Origin: Candidatus Cryptobacteroides caccocaballi
GTDB lineage: Bacteria; Bacteroidota; Bacteroidia; Bacteroidales; UBA932
DNA length: 53,520 nt
NCBI GenBank assembly: GCA_018064725.1
Contig: JAGHUQ010000004.1
Coordinates: 1 to 53,520 of the forward strand
Reading direction: 5' to 3'
Shown here: positions 43,784-51,374 of the stretch, piece by piece
Position numbering within the stretch: position 1 is the first letter of the stretch
Layout of the letters: each line of letters opens with the position of its first letter
Notes under the pieces: model-generated
Told to the model about the DNA's origin: nothing
The model's database searches: none
The model's input: only the letters and a program-made list of their open reading frames with translations
Translations under genes and position numbers: made by a program

Positions 43784-45130
43784 ATGGCACAGAAACCATC
43801 GATTCCAAAGGGAACAAGAGACTTCGGCCCTGCTGAAATGGCAGCGCGCAATTATATATTCGACACCATCAAGAGCGTCTACAGGACTTACGGATACTCA
43901 CAGATCGAGACTCCTGCGATGGAGAATCTCAGCACCCTCCTCGGCAAGTACGGAGACGAAGGAGACAAGCTCCTCTACCGCATCCTCAACTCTGGCGACC
44001 CGTTCGCCACTGCGGACATGTCGAAACCTCTCACCACTCAGGTATGCGAGAAGGGTCTCAGATATGACCTCACAGTGCCTTTCGCACGTTTCGTGGTGCA
44101 GCATCAGAACGAGCTCACCTTCCCATTCAGGAGGTTCCAGATCCAGCCTGTATGGCGCGCTGACCGCCCTCAGAAGGGACGTTATCGCGAATTCTACCAG
44201 TGCGACGCTGACGTCATCGGCAGCACCTCCCAGATCAACGAACTCGAGCTCGTGCAGATCGTAGACCAGGTGTTCCGCAAGTTCGACGTTCGCGTATGCA
44301 TCAAGATCAACAACCGCAAGGTGCTCACCGGACTCGCAGAGATCTGCGGATTCCCTGACAAGGTAGTCGACATCACCGTAGCGATCGACAAGATCGACAA
44401 GATCGGAATAGAGGCGGTTGAAGCAGAGATGATGGAGAAAGGCCTCACCGCCGAGGCAGTGAAGATCATCGAACCTGTGCTCACCCTCCAGGGCAGCGCA
44501 AGCGAGAAGATCGCGACGATGAGGAGCATAATGAGCGCATCAGAAACCGGTCTCAAGGGCCTTGACGAGCTCGAGGAACTCTTCGGATTCATCGCGGCTG
44601 CAGACATCAGGAACCAGGTGGAGATCGACCTTTCTCTCGCCCGCGGCCTCAACTACTACACCGGAGCCATCTTCGAGGTCAAGGCGCTCGACTACCAGAT
44701 CGGAAGTATCTGCGGTGGCGGTCGCTATGACAACCTCACCGGCATATTCGGTCTTCCTAACATGTCCGGCGTCGGCATCTCGTTCGGCGCTGACCGCATC
44801 TACGACGTGCTCGGCGGACTCGACAAGTTCCCGAAGGAAGTCATGTCCACCACCAAGGTTCTCTTCGCGAACATGGGCGAGGCGATGTACCTCATCCCTG
44901 TCGTGAAGACTCTCCGCGAGGCGGGAGTCGCATGTGAGATCTATCCTGAACAGACCAAGCTCAAGAAACAGTTCGACTATGCCGACCGCAAGGGCATCTC
45001 GTTCCTCTCAATCGTAGGAAGCGATGAGGCAGCCCAAGGCGTCATCAACCTCAAGAACCTCGCCAGCGGCGAGCAGAAGTCCTTCCCTAAGGACGACCTC
45101 CAGTCGATACTTGAATTCCTAAACGCATAG
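43784..45130 (+). CDS. hisS: Histidyl-tRNA synthetase
   Basis: Class II aminoacyl-tRNA synthetase of 448 residues from ATG 43784. The extra 29 N-terminal codons in the track lie in the promoter and are not conserved-looking. It begins [16 protein letters not shown], the standard HisRS opening. Motif 2 is [27 protein letters not shown], the HisRS-specific [15 protein letters not shown] follows, then SICGGGRYD and the C-terminal anticodon-binding domain. Charges tRNA-His. The apt gene follows after 4 nt. Confidence 0.97.
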   Translation: MAQKPSIPKGTRDFGPAEMAARNYIFDTIKSVYRTYGYSQIETPAMENLSTLLGKYGDEGDKLLYRILNSGDPFATADMSKPLTTQVCEKGLRYDLTVPFARFVVQHQNELTFPFRRFQIQPVWRADRPQKGRYREFYQCDADVIGSTSQINELELVQIVDQVFRKFDVRVCIKINNRKVLTGLAEICGFPDKVVDITVAIDKIDKIGIEAVEAEMMEKGLTAEAVKIIEPVLTLQGSASEKIATMRSIMSASETGLKGLDELEELFGFIAAADIRNQVEIDLSLARGLNYYTGAIFEVKALDYQIGSICGGGRYDNLTGIFGLPNMSGVGISFGADRIYDVLGGLDKFPKEVMSTTKVLFANMGEAMYLIPVVKTLREAGVACEIYPEQTKLKKQFDYADRKGISFLSIVGSDEAAQGVINLKNLASGEQKSFPKDDLQSILEFLNA

Positions 45131-45134
45131 CAAG

Positions 45135-45704
45135 ATGAATCTCGCAGACAAATTGAAATTCTATAAGGACTTTCCTAAGCCCGGAATCAACTTCGTGGAT
45201 ATCATTCCACTCATCCAGAGCAGGTCGACCTTCCGTGAGCTCATGGACAAGGTGAACGAAGAGGTCACCGCGACAACCGTGGCAAACGTCGAGGCCAGAG
45301 GCTTCTTCTTCGGAGCACCTCTCCTTCTCGACCCGACAAGCAAGGTCAGCAACGTGATTCCTATCAGGAAGAAGGACAAGCTTCCATTCGCTTCTGACGA
45401 TCTCCAGAAAGTTGCGATCAAGAAGGAATACGGTGAGGATCTCGTAACCTTCAGAATCTCTGACATAGCTGCCGGAGAGCCGAACGGAGACATGTTCGAG
45501 ATCAACATCCTCGACGACGTTCTCGCGACAGGCGGCACAGCTGCCGGAATTGCCGAAGCCATGAACAAGCTCAAGATAGTAAAGGACGGAAAGACCTACG
45601 GCGTCAAGGTGACGAAGTTCGTATTCGTCGTGGAGATTGACGAACTCGCAGGCAAGGAGAAACTTGAGTCCATCGCCCCCGTAGCATCAATCATCCATAT
45701 ATAG
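45135..45704 (+). CDS. apt: Adenine phosphoribosyltransferase
   Basis: A 189-residue type I phosphoribosyltransferase that salvages adenine to AMP. It opens with LKFYKDFPKPGINFVDIIPL and has the VEARGFFFGAPL segment. The PRPP-binding loop is NILDDVLATGGTAAGI near residues 125-140. Slightly longer than the usual 170-180 residues, with insertions in the C-terminal part. Translationally linked to hisS, and the unit ends at the terminator at 45728. Confidence 0.95.
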   Translation: MNLADKLKFYKDFPKPGINFVDIIPLIQSRSTFRELMDKVNEEVTATTVANVEARGFFFGAPLLLDPTSKVSNVIPIRKKDKLPFASDDLQKVAIKKEYGEDLVTFRISDIAAGEPNGDMFEINILDDVLATGGTAAGIAEAMNKLKIVKDGKTYGVKVTKFVFVVEIDELAGKEKLESIAPVASIIHI

Positions 45705-45727
45705 AAAATCCACAGACGACAATATCA

Positions 45728-45760
45728 GACGCCATCGGAAACCCCGACGGCGTCTTTTTT
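45728..45760 (+). terminator. Intrinsic terminator after hisS-apt
   Basis: GACGCCATCGG pairs with CCGACGGCGTC (one A-C mismatch), followed by six T. It lies 23 nt after the apt stop. Confidence 0.85.
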
Positions 45761-45835
45761 CAATAATTTTCACTTTATTTGTAATAAATAGAGGTATTGC
45801 TTCGTCTATATAGCAAACATTAAAAAACTGGAATT

Positions 45836-46036
45836 ATGGCAAAGAAGATTTATCGCATTCCCGAAGGTAAGATGATTGCCGGAGTATGCACCGGTATTGC
45901 TGACTATTTTGATATCGACCCTACTATCGTAAGACTTGCATGGCTCGTTGCATTCTTCTGTGCAGGAGCAGGCTTCTTCGCATACCTTATCGCAGCCATC
46001 ATCATCCCCGCACGTCCGGACATCTACATTCAATAA
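45836..46036 (+). CDS. PspC-domain small membrane protein
   Basis: A 66-residue protein that is essentially one PspC domain: IPEGKMIAGVCTGIADYFDIDPTIVRLAW, then a hydrophobic span (FFCAGAGFFAYLIAAIIIPA). PspC proteins sense or respond to inner-membrane stress in other bacteria. It lies 15-39 nt ahead of an ECF-like sigma factor and a membrane protein gene, which suggests a membrane-stress module. No obvious TAnnTTTG box sits immediately upstream; TTTATTTG near 45775 is one mismatch away. Confidence 0.88.
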   Translation: MAKKIYRIPEGKMIAGVCTGIADYFDIDPTIVRLAWLVAFFCAGAGFFAYLIAAIIIPARPDIYIQ

Positions 46037-46075
46037 CCTTCCGCCCAGTCAATGACGGTCCCAAAGGCAACCACG

Positions 46076-46564
46076 ATGAACAGCGAACAGGAATTTGCGC
46101 GAATAGTCAAGGATCACAAGAGCACGATCTACACGGTCTGCTACATGTTCTCCAAGGACTCGGAGGAGGTCAACGACCTCTTCCAGGACATCCTCATCAA
46201 CATGTGGAAGGGATTCGGCTCATTCCGTGGAGAGTCCAGCGTTGACACCTGGATCTGGAGGATAAGTCTCAACACCTGCATCTCAGCAGAGAGAAAGAAG
46301 AAAAAGGCAGGTGAGAAAGTCCCTCTGACCATGGGAATAGACCTCTTCACGGACCAGGACGAAGGATCGAAGCAGGTCCAGAAACTCCACGAGAGGATTC
46401 ACAAGCTCGATGTGATCGACAGAGCCATCGTTCTCCTCTGGCTTGAGGATATCAGCTATGAGGAAATCGGCGCCATCGTCGGCATCAGCGCAAAGAACGT
46501 AGGAGTAAAGCTGTTCAGAATCAGAGAGCAGCTCAAGTCAATGTCAACCAACAACGAAGATTAA
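46076..46564 (+). CDS. ECF-type RNA polymerase sigma factor
   Basis: A sigma-70 family factor with regions 2 and 4 only. I prefer ATG 46076 (162 residues, MNSEQEFARIVKDHK) over 46052 because region 2 homology begins there. Region 2 includes STIYTVCYMFSKDSEEVNDLFQ and WIWRISLNTCI. Region 4 includes LEDISYEEIGAIVGISAKNVGVKLFRIRE. It recruits RNA polymerase to an alternative promoter set. The next gene, 5 nt downstream, encodes a four-span membrane protein that may act as its antagonist, although it has no recognisable anti-sigma domain. Confidence 0.92.
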   Translation: MNSEQEFARIVKDHKSTIYTVCYMFSKDSEEVNDLFQDILINMWKGFGSFRGESSVDTWIWRISLNTCISAERKKKKAGEKVPLTMGIDLFTDQDEGSKQVQKLHERIHKLDVIDRAIVLLWLEDISYEEIGAIVGISAKNVGVKLFRIREQLKSMSTNNED

Positions 46565-46569
46565 TCAGA

Positions 46570-47160
46570 ATGGAAAACAATATATCAGACATCGAACTTC
46601 AGGACATGCGCGAGCAGATCGCAGCCCTCAAGGCAAAACTGTCAAACGAGGAAATCGTAAATGAAAAACTGCTCCGTAACGCGACCAAGTCCAGAATGAT
46701 GGAGATCCAGAAGAAAGGCCTCCTCAGCATACTGATCGGCATCTTCGCGATTCCTTATACCGCATGGGCCTTCAGCAACATCGGCCTCAGCTGGTATTTC
46801 GTAGGAGCGACCATCGCCATGCTCATCTTCTGCACCGCATGTACGGCCGTGATGCACCACAGGGTAAATTCCAACACCGCCAGCACAGGAAGCCTCTTCG
46901 AGTGCGCAAAGCAGATCAAGAAACTCAAGAAGGAGTATCTCGACTGGTTCAAGATCGCAATCCCTATGATCTGCTTCTGGATTGCCTGGCTTTGTACAGA
47001 GGTGATAATAAAAACCCCCGACATGGCCTATGCATTGGCACTTGTCGGAGGTATGATTTTCGGCGGATGTATCGGCGGTTTCATCGGTTACAGCATGCAC
47101 CGCAAGGTGATCAACACCTGCGACGACATCCTTGCATCCCTCGGTGAAACCGACGAATAG
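46570..47160 (+). CDS. Membrane protein of unknown function linked to the ECF sigma factor
   Basis: A 196-residue protein I cannot place in a named family. An N-terminal helical, probably coiled-coil stretch (about 1-50, IELQDMREQIAALKAKLSNE) precedes four hydrophobic segments near 57-75, 78-95, 130-150 and 155-175. A short polar C-terminus follows (NTCDDILASLGE). The soluble N-terminus plus close coupling to the sigma gene (5 nt) is the arrangement expected of a membrane-tethered regulator of sigma activity. That is inference. Confidence 0.8.
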   Translation: MENNISDIELQDMREQIAALKAKLSNEEIVNEKLLRNATKSRMMEIQKKGLLSILIGIFAIPYTAWAFSNIGLSWYFVGATIAMLIFCTACTAVMHHRVNSNTASTGSLFECAKQIKKLKKEYLDWFKIAIPMICFWIAWLCTEVIIKTPDMAYALALVGGMIFGGCIGGFIGYSMHRKVINTCDDILASLGETDE

Positions 47161-47169
47161 AATTCAGAA

Positions 47170-47952
47170 TTAAATACCAGCCTTCAGGCCCTTGATGACT
47201 GAAGCTGTGAATCCGGCCTCTTCCATTGCGTTGAGGCCTTTGATTGTCATACCACCGGCTGTGGTGACCTTATCGATCTGTGCCTCTGGGTGTGCACCGG
47301 TATTCCTGAGGAGTGAGACAGCACCCTGCATTGTCTGGGTAACGATCTTGACTGCATCAGAAGGGAACATACCGAGCTCGGTACCACCCTGTGAAGCAGC
47401 ATGCACATAACGGAGAGCGTATGCGATACCGCAAGAAGCAAGGCAAGTACCTGCCTGAAGCTGATGAGGCTCGACTACGAGTGATGTGCCTGTACCCTCG
47501 AGCATCTTCTCGAGAACAGCGATGTGCTCAGGCTTTGCGGTCACAGGTGCGATGAAGTTCATACTCTCGCAGTACTCTATGGCGATGTTAGGGATGACGT
47601 ATGAAATTGCAGGAACCTCACCGTTGTACTTGAAGCACTCGACGAGCTCGTCCTCCTTGACACCAGGTGCCATGCAGACAACGACCTGCTTTTCGAAATC
47701 GAGAACCGGAGCAATTTCCTTTGCCACTGCAGGAACGACCCATGGCTTAACGACTACGATGACGACGTCAGCGTCCTTGATTCCTTCCTTATTATCCGTA
47801 TTTGTATTCATTCCAAGCTCCTGATACCTGGTAAGGAGATTTGGGAATGGGCAGGTGATAGTAATATCAGATGCAGCAATGTGACCAGCCTTGGCAATAC
47901 CGATGGCAGCTGCACCGCCCATGTTGCCGGCTCCGATGATAGTTACTTTCAT
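47170..47952 (-). CDS. proC: Pyrroline-5-carboxylate reductase
   Basis: A 260-residue NAD(P)H-dependent enzyme making L-proline from pyrroline-5-carboxylate. N-terminal Rossmann motif is IIGAGNMGGAAAIG. The middle VVVKPWVV and the C-terminal ASCGIAYALRYVHAASQGGTELG and DKVTTAGGMTIKGLNAMEE blocks are family-specific. It converges on the preceding membrane-protein gene with only 9 nt between stops and no visible hairpin. Confidence 0.95.
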   Translation of the reverse strand: MKVTIIGAGNMGGAAAIGIAKAGHIAASDITITCPFPNLLTRYQELGMNTNTDNKEGIKDADVVIVVVKPWVVPAVAKEIAPVLDFEKQVVVCMAPGVKEDELVECFKYNGEVPAISYVIPNIAIEYCESMNFIAPVTAKPEHIAVLEKMLEGTGTSLVVEPHQLQAGTCLASCGIAYALRYVHAASQGGTELGMFPSDAVKIVTQTMQGAVSLLRNTGAHPEAQIDKVTTAGGMTIKGLNAMEEAGFTASVIKGLKAGI

Positions 47953-47981
47953 TTCTCTATATAGCTTTAAGAATTGGACAG

Positions 47982-47989
47982 CAAAAATA
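47982..47989 (-). promoter_or_regulatory. -7 box of proC
   Basis: TATTTTTG on the minus strand matches TAnnTTTG. The leader is about 26 nt. Confidence 0.55.
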
Positions 47990-48081
47990 GCACTATTATT
48001 AATAATTACCTTGTAATATCGTACAATTGGATAACAATTCTATCCTATTGCCACCTTTTTGCTCACGATTCACCACAGACG

Positions 48082-48112
48082 GAGGAAGCCGGCCCGCTGG
48101 GTCGGCTTCCTC
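48082..48112 (-). terminator. Hairpin after the second small membrane-protein gene
   Basis: GAGGAAGCCG and CGGCTTCCTC form a perfect 10-bp stem with an 11-nt GC-rich loop, 21 nt after the small-gene stop. No T-run follows on either strand, so termination efficiency is uncertain. Confidence 0.5.
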
Positions 48113-48133
48113 ATGTTCCGCAGTCACAGGACT

Positions 48134-48331
48134 TTAGTCGATCATGTCCTTGTAGTGGTTCACGAGTTCCTTGACGCTCTCCTCGTCAGAGATGTCGAAC
48201 TTGGCCATAGACCTTGACTTTGAGTTGGCGCGGTCGCCTACGCTGTTGATGCGTGAAGATGATACGTAGTCATAGACTCTGAATGCTGCTGCGAGAACGA
48301 TAACTGCTGCGATGATGATGATTGCTTTCAT
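48134..48331 (-). CDS. 65-residue single-span membrane protein (copy B)
   Basis: Unknown family. An N-terminal hydrophobic helix (MKAIIIIAAVIVLAAAFRV) is followed by a polar tail with the motif SVGDRANSKS and the C-terminal DEESVKELVNHYKDMID. It aligns without gaps to the 65-residue protein at 50842 with 33 identities counted by eye (about 51%). Identical blocks include MKAIIII, SVGxRANxKS and HYKD. It has its own promoter, nearly identical to that of the other copy, so it is expressed as a real gene rather than a chance ORF. Likely inner membrane with the tail in the cytoplasm; function unknown. Confidence 0.82.
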   Translation of the reverse strand: MKAIIIIAAVIVLAAAFRVYDYVSSSRINSVGDRANSKSRSMAKFDISDEESVKELVNHYKDMID

Positions 48332-48401
48332 GTTTTTGATGTTTTGTTATATAGTTGAACTTGATTGGTTGTTCCGTATTGTCTGTCGTTGTCTGACGGT
48401 G

Positions 48402-48409
48402 CAAAGGTA
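48402..48409 (-). promoter_or_regulatory. -7 box of small-protein gene B
   Basis: TACCTTTG on the minus strand, inside the block ATACCTTTGCaCcGTCAGA that recurs at 51099-51115 with only two substitutions. Confidence 0.7.
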
Positions 48410-48435
48410 TGGCTGTTCCGAGGGCTGGGAAATCA

Positions 48436-48456
48436 TTGGCAACTCTTTGTTTCGAT
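48436..48456 (-). promoter_or_regulatory. Putative operator box upstream of small-protein gene B
   Basis: A 21-bp sequence sharing 17 positions with 51141-51161 (plus-strand pattern TTGGyAAsTsTTTGTTTC). Both boxes begin 26 nt beyond the end of the -7 element, giving exactly the same promoter geometry. This suggests one activator binding both promoters. Confidence 0.55.
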
Positions 48457-48468
48457 ACCCCCTATAGA

Positions 48469-48496
48469 CAAAAAATGGCAGGGAGTCACCCTGCCA
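48469..48496 (-). terminator. Intrinsic terminator after the AspT-like transporter gene
   Basis: On the minus strand TGGCAGGG pairs with CCCTGCCA around a 5-nt loop, followed by a T-run. It lies 26 nt after the transporter stop. Confidence 0.85.
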
Positions 48497-48521
48497 TCGT
48501 CACGACCAATCACGACTATCG

Positions 48522-49934
48522 TCACATCATGAGCAGCACCATCATCTGAGCAGCCAGCACACGCAGAAACATTGCCAGCGGATAGACGGTCGCATAGCCA
48601 ACTGCGGCCTCGTCGCTGTTCTTGTCCTGTTCGCCGGCAAATGCCAGCGCAGGTGGGTTGGTGCTCGAACCGGCAAGCACACCGATGAGAGTATTGTATC
48701 TTATTTTCATGACCACCTTTCCGAGGAACCCGCAGAAGAGAAGCGGAAGGATGGTGATCATTGCTCCATATGCGATCCATATGTATCCGCCCTTGTTCAC
48801 AATGGTATCCACGAAACCGTTTCCGGCCTCCAGTCCCACGCATGCAAGGAAGAGGGAGATTCCTATCTCACGTATCATCAGGTTCGCTCCGTTGGTCGTA
48901 TAGGTCACGACCTTGAGACGCGGTCCGAAACAGCTGATCAGAATCGACACGATGAGAGGACCGCCGGCAAGGCCGAGTTTCACCGGCTGAGGGATGCCGG
49001 GGAAATGGAAAGGAATCATTCCCAAAGCGCATCCCAGTGCTATGCCCGCAAAAATCGAGATAAGGTTGGGGCTGTCAAGTTTCTTCAGAGAGTTTCCCAG
49101 CACCTTGGTCATAGCGTCCACTGCAGGCTCACTGCCTACTACAGAGACTATGTCCCCGAGCTGTATCACGGTCTCAGGCTTGGCAGATATCTCTATGCCG
49201 GCGCGGCGTATCGTGGTGATGCTGACACCAAGGTATTTTTCAAACTCCAGCTTTGCGAGACTCTTTCCATTGATTTTCCTCTTTGAAACAATGATCTCCT
49301 TTTGAACCATCTTGGCGCCTTCTGTCTGTTCCACGAGTTCCTTGCTCTCCGTTGTCATTGACTCTGTTTTCTTGACCAGAGGTGCCTCGTTACGGTAGAA
49401 TATGGCCTTGAGGAGAATGAACGAGAGTATGCAGCCGACAACACCGAGAGGATAGGCAACGGCGTAACCCAATGCAATAGTCGGGGAGCCTGAGCCGACT
49501 GCGTCCGTGTACGCCTGCTGGGCAGCTCCAAGACCGGGAGTGTTGGTGACGGCACCGGACATCACGCCCACCATGGTGGGTGGATCTATTCCTGTAAGTT
49601 TTGTAATGATGACTGTCACGCCGACTCCGGTAAGGACAACAAGCGCTGCCAGCAGATTTAGTTTGACTCCACCAGCACGGAAACTGGAGAAAAAGCTCGG
49701 TCCGACCTGCATACCGATGGAATACACAAACATGATGAGTCCGAATTCCTTCATGAAATGTAATATCTGCGGATCGAGGTTGAATCCGAAATGTGAGAAC
49801 ACGATACCCACGAACAGTATCCACGTCACCCCGAGAGAAATACCGAAGAGTTTATACCCTCCGAGTAGTTTTCCCAGCGCAATCACTGCACTGAGGACAA
49901 TTATTGATAATCCAATTGACATTATTTCAACCAT
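48522..49934 (-). CDS. AspT/YidE-type putative transporter with one RCK_C domain
   Basis: A 470-residue polytopic inner-membrane protein of the aspartate:alanine exchanger superfamily. Both halves carry the family repeat: GVMSGAVTNTPGLGAAQ with GSPTIALGYAVAYPLGVVG in the first, and IGVLAGSSTNPPALAFA with VGYATVYPLAMFLRVL in the second. A single TrkA-C/RCK_C domain (GKSLAKLEFEKYLGVSITTIRRAG, then QLGDIVSVVGSEPAVDAM) sits between the halves. Many relatives have two such domains and about 550 residues. The first ATG overlaps lysR by 13 nt. ATG 49922 (MSIG) forms a TAATG junction and may be the true start. Substrate unknown. Confidence 0.9.
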   Translation of the reverse strand: MVEIMSIGLSIIVLSAVIALGKLLGGYKLFGISLGVTWILFVGIVFSHFGFNLDPQILHFMKEFGLIMFVYSIGMQVGPSFFSSFRAGGVKLNLLAALVVLTGVGVTVIITKLTGIDPPTMVGVMSGAVTNTPGLGAAQQAYTDAVGSGSPTIALGYAVAYPLGVVGCILSFILLKAIFYRNEAPLVKKTESMTTESKELVEQTEGAKMVQKEIIVSKRKINGKSLAKLEFEKYLGVSITTIRRAGIEISAKPETVIQLGDIVSVVGSEPAVDAMTKVLGNSLKKLDSPNLISIFAGIALGCALGMIPFHFPGIPQPVKLGLAGGPLIVSILISCFGPRLKVVTYTTNGANLMIREIGISLFLACVGLEAGNGFVDTIVNKGGYIWIAYGAMITILPLLFCGFLGKVVMKIRYNTLIGVLAGSSTNPPALAFAGEQDKNSDEAAVGYATVYPLAMFLRVLAAQMMVLLMM

Positions 49935-50827
49935 TTATTAGCCCTGGCCATCACAGCACTGGACTGAGTTAGAATCTTGATGAACTCTTCCGCCGCTCTC
50001 TTGCGGTATGCCTTCTTCAAGGCATGTATACAGCCCTCCATCTTCGTGCCCGGAGAATTGAGAGGTATCGCTGTAAGTCCGTCTGACTGATAGAGCGCAG
50101 CCTCAGAGAGAAAAGTGATCATATGGTTTTCCCTTACCAGATCCAGCAGAATGCTGACAGACGTTATCTCAAGCTGCGTATTGAGCTTCTGGTCCGCTCC
50201 TGGAAAACAACGGTCGAAGGCATTCCTAGCCTGTGTCTCCTTGTCCGGCAGCGCAATCCTCTGCCCCATCAGGTCCTCAATGCTGAGGATGTCTCTATCC
50301 GCAAGAGGATGGTCTTCCTTCATGATCGCACACAACTGGTCATCGAACAGCTGATGTGACTCGATTTCCGGATCCAGTACCATAGGCGTGAAACTCAACA
50401 CGAAGTCAAGTTCCGATCGCTTCAGCTTATCGAGAAGATTCTCCATGTTTCGGCAGAAAACATTGAGTTTCACGCCACGATACTGTCTTGTAAATTCCCT
50501 GACAGCCTCCGATAATATAGGCGCGAATGAGTACGTGATACCTATATTCAGTTCACCGGAGAGCATTTCCTTGAGATCATTGATCTTCGTAAAGCACGAG
50601 TCCGCATCCTGAAGTGTCCTCTTTGCACTAGGATACAGATGTTTTCCACATTCGGTCAGACTTACGCTGTGACTGTCCCTTTGGAACAACTCCACTCCCA
50701 GTTCCTCCTCGAGCTGCCGGATCTGCTGGGAGAGAGTGCTCTGCGTGATGAAAAGCTGCCGTGACGCCTCGGAAAAATTAAGGGTTTCCGCCGTCTTGAC
50801 AAAATACCTAAGCTGCCTCAGTTCCAT
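49922..50827 (-). CDS. LysR-family transcriptional regulator
   Basis: A 301-residue LTTR. The winged HTH is at the N-terminus (LRQLRYFVKTAETLNFSEASRQLFITQSTLSQQIRQLE), a linker helix follows, and the effector domain starts near residue 90 (LNIGITYSFAPILSEAVREF). The OxyR redox Cys pair is not apparent; a Cys at RNAFDRCFPGADQK has no clear partner. It overlaps the downstream transporter gene and lies 14 nt after small-protein gene A, so it is co-transcribed with both. It is the natural candidate to bind the duplicated boxes at 48436 and 51141. Confidence 0.93.
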   Translation of the reverse strand: MELRQLRYFVKTAETLNFSEASRQLFITQSTLSQQIRQLEEELGVELFQRDSHSVSLTECGKHLYPSAKRTLQDADSCFTKINDLKEMLSGELNIGITYSFAPILSEAVREFTRQYRGVKLNVFCRNMENLLDKLKRSELDFVLSFTPMVLDPEIESHQLFDDQLCAIMKEDHPLADRDILSIEDLMGQRIALPDKETQARNAFDRCFPGADQKLNTQLEITSVSILLDLVRENHMITFLSEAALYQSDGLTAIPLNSPGTKMEGCIHALKKAYRKRAAEEFIKILTQSSAVMARANKWLK

Positions 50828-50841
50828 CTTGATTCCATGTT

Positions 50842-51039
50842 TTAGTCATCTAGATCCTTATAATGCGCGAGGGCCTGTTTGATTGACTCCGGATCATTGA
50901 GATCTATGGTGGCAACGGTCTTGGACTTCCTGTTTGCCCTGGCTCCCACACTTTTCATCGGCTTACTTGTCAATACCTCAAGGACTCTGAGGACAAATGC
51001 GAGTATGATACACGCGAAAATGATAATGATTGCTTTCAT
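50842..51039 (-). CDS. 65-residue single-span membrane protein (copy A)
   Basis: Paralogue of the gene at 48134. It has the same length, the same opening MKAIIII, one hydrophobic helix to about residue 23, then SVGARANRKS and the end DPESIKQALAHYKDLDD. It is the first gene of a probable three-gene unit with the LysR regulator (14-nt gap) and the AspT-like transporter. I know no family for it. The conserved basic RANxKS segment just after the membrane helix and the conserved acidic HYKD tail suggest protein-protein contact, perhaps with the transporter. Confidence 0.82.
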   Translation of the reverse strand: MKAIIIIFACIILAFVLRVLEVLTSKPMKSVGARANRKSKTVATIDLNDPESIKQALAHYKDLDD

Positions 51040-51106
51040 GATATATTATAATATTGTTATTGCCTTATGACTGGTCAACGTTACAGGGTGTCAAAATCTG
51101 ACAGCG

Positions 51107-51114
51107 CAAAGGTA
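51107..51114 (-). promoter_or_regulatory. -7 box of small-protein gene A / lysR / transporter unit
   Basis: TACCTTTG on the minus strand, in the block shared with 48402-48409. Leader to the ATG is about 60 nt. Confidence 0.7.
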
Positions 51115-51140
51115 TATCTGTCAAAACAATCAAAAGAGAC

Positions 51141-51161
51141 TTGGTAAGTGTTTGTTTCTAT
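51141..51161 (-). promoter_or_regulatory. Putative operator box upstream of small-protein gene A
   Basis: Counterpart of the box at 48436 (17 of 21 positions identical, same distance to the -7 box). Centre at roughly -50 relative to the probable start site, a position typical of LysR-type activator sites. Confidence 0.55.
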
Positions 51162-51311
51162 AGCAACTATCGTCAAACACAATAACAACCGGGTGCATCT
51201 ATTGCAGAATACGATAGCTGACTGATTCAAGCCACCTGTAGCCGCTATCGGAAAAAATGAATCAAGGCATGAAAAATCCGGCAGAATCGAACGGACATTG
51301 ACATAAATGAG

Positions 51312-51319
51312 TAACTTTG
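51312..51319 (+). promoter_or_regulatory. -7 box of the GH43 gene
   Basis: TAACTTTG matches TAnnTTTG, with a leader of about 50 nt to ATG 51375. Confidence 0.5.
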
Positions 51320-51374
51320 ACGAGAGCATTGAATCACTCCACCAATCCAAGTCACAAAAAATACTACAATATCT

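Larger units (their letters stand above)
51040..51374. other. 335-nt divergent intergenic region between small-protein gene A and GH43
   Basis: It contains the leftward promoter and box described separately, and a rightward -7 box at 51312. Three CTATCG-type hexamers are also present (51167, 51212 as its complement, 51245), two of them forming a 7-bp inverted pair CTATCGT / ACGATAG. I see no coding sequence; the 89-aa minus-strand ORF here lacks any family feature. Confidence 0.5.

Noticed and set aside
49922-50827. LysR regulator as OxyR
   Set aside because: The DNA-binding domain is similar, but the conserved redox-active Cys pair of OxyR is not apparent in the effector domain.
51081-51350. 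An 89-aa minus-strand ORF in the small-protein/GH43 intergenic region
   Set aside because: It spans the promoter and operator-like box of gene A and has no family features or own promoter.
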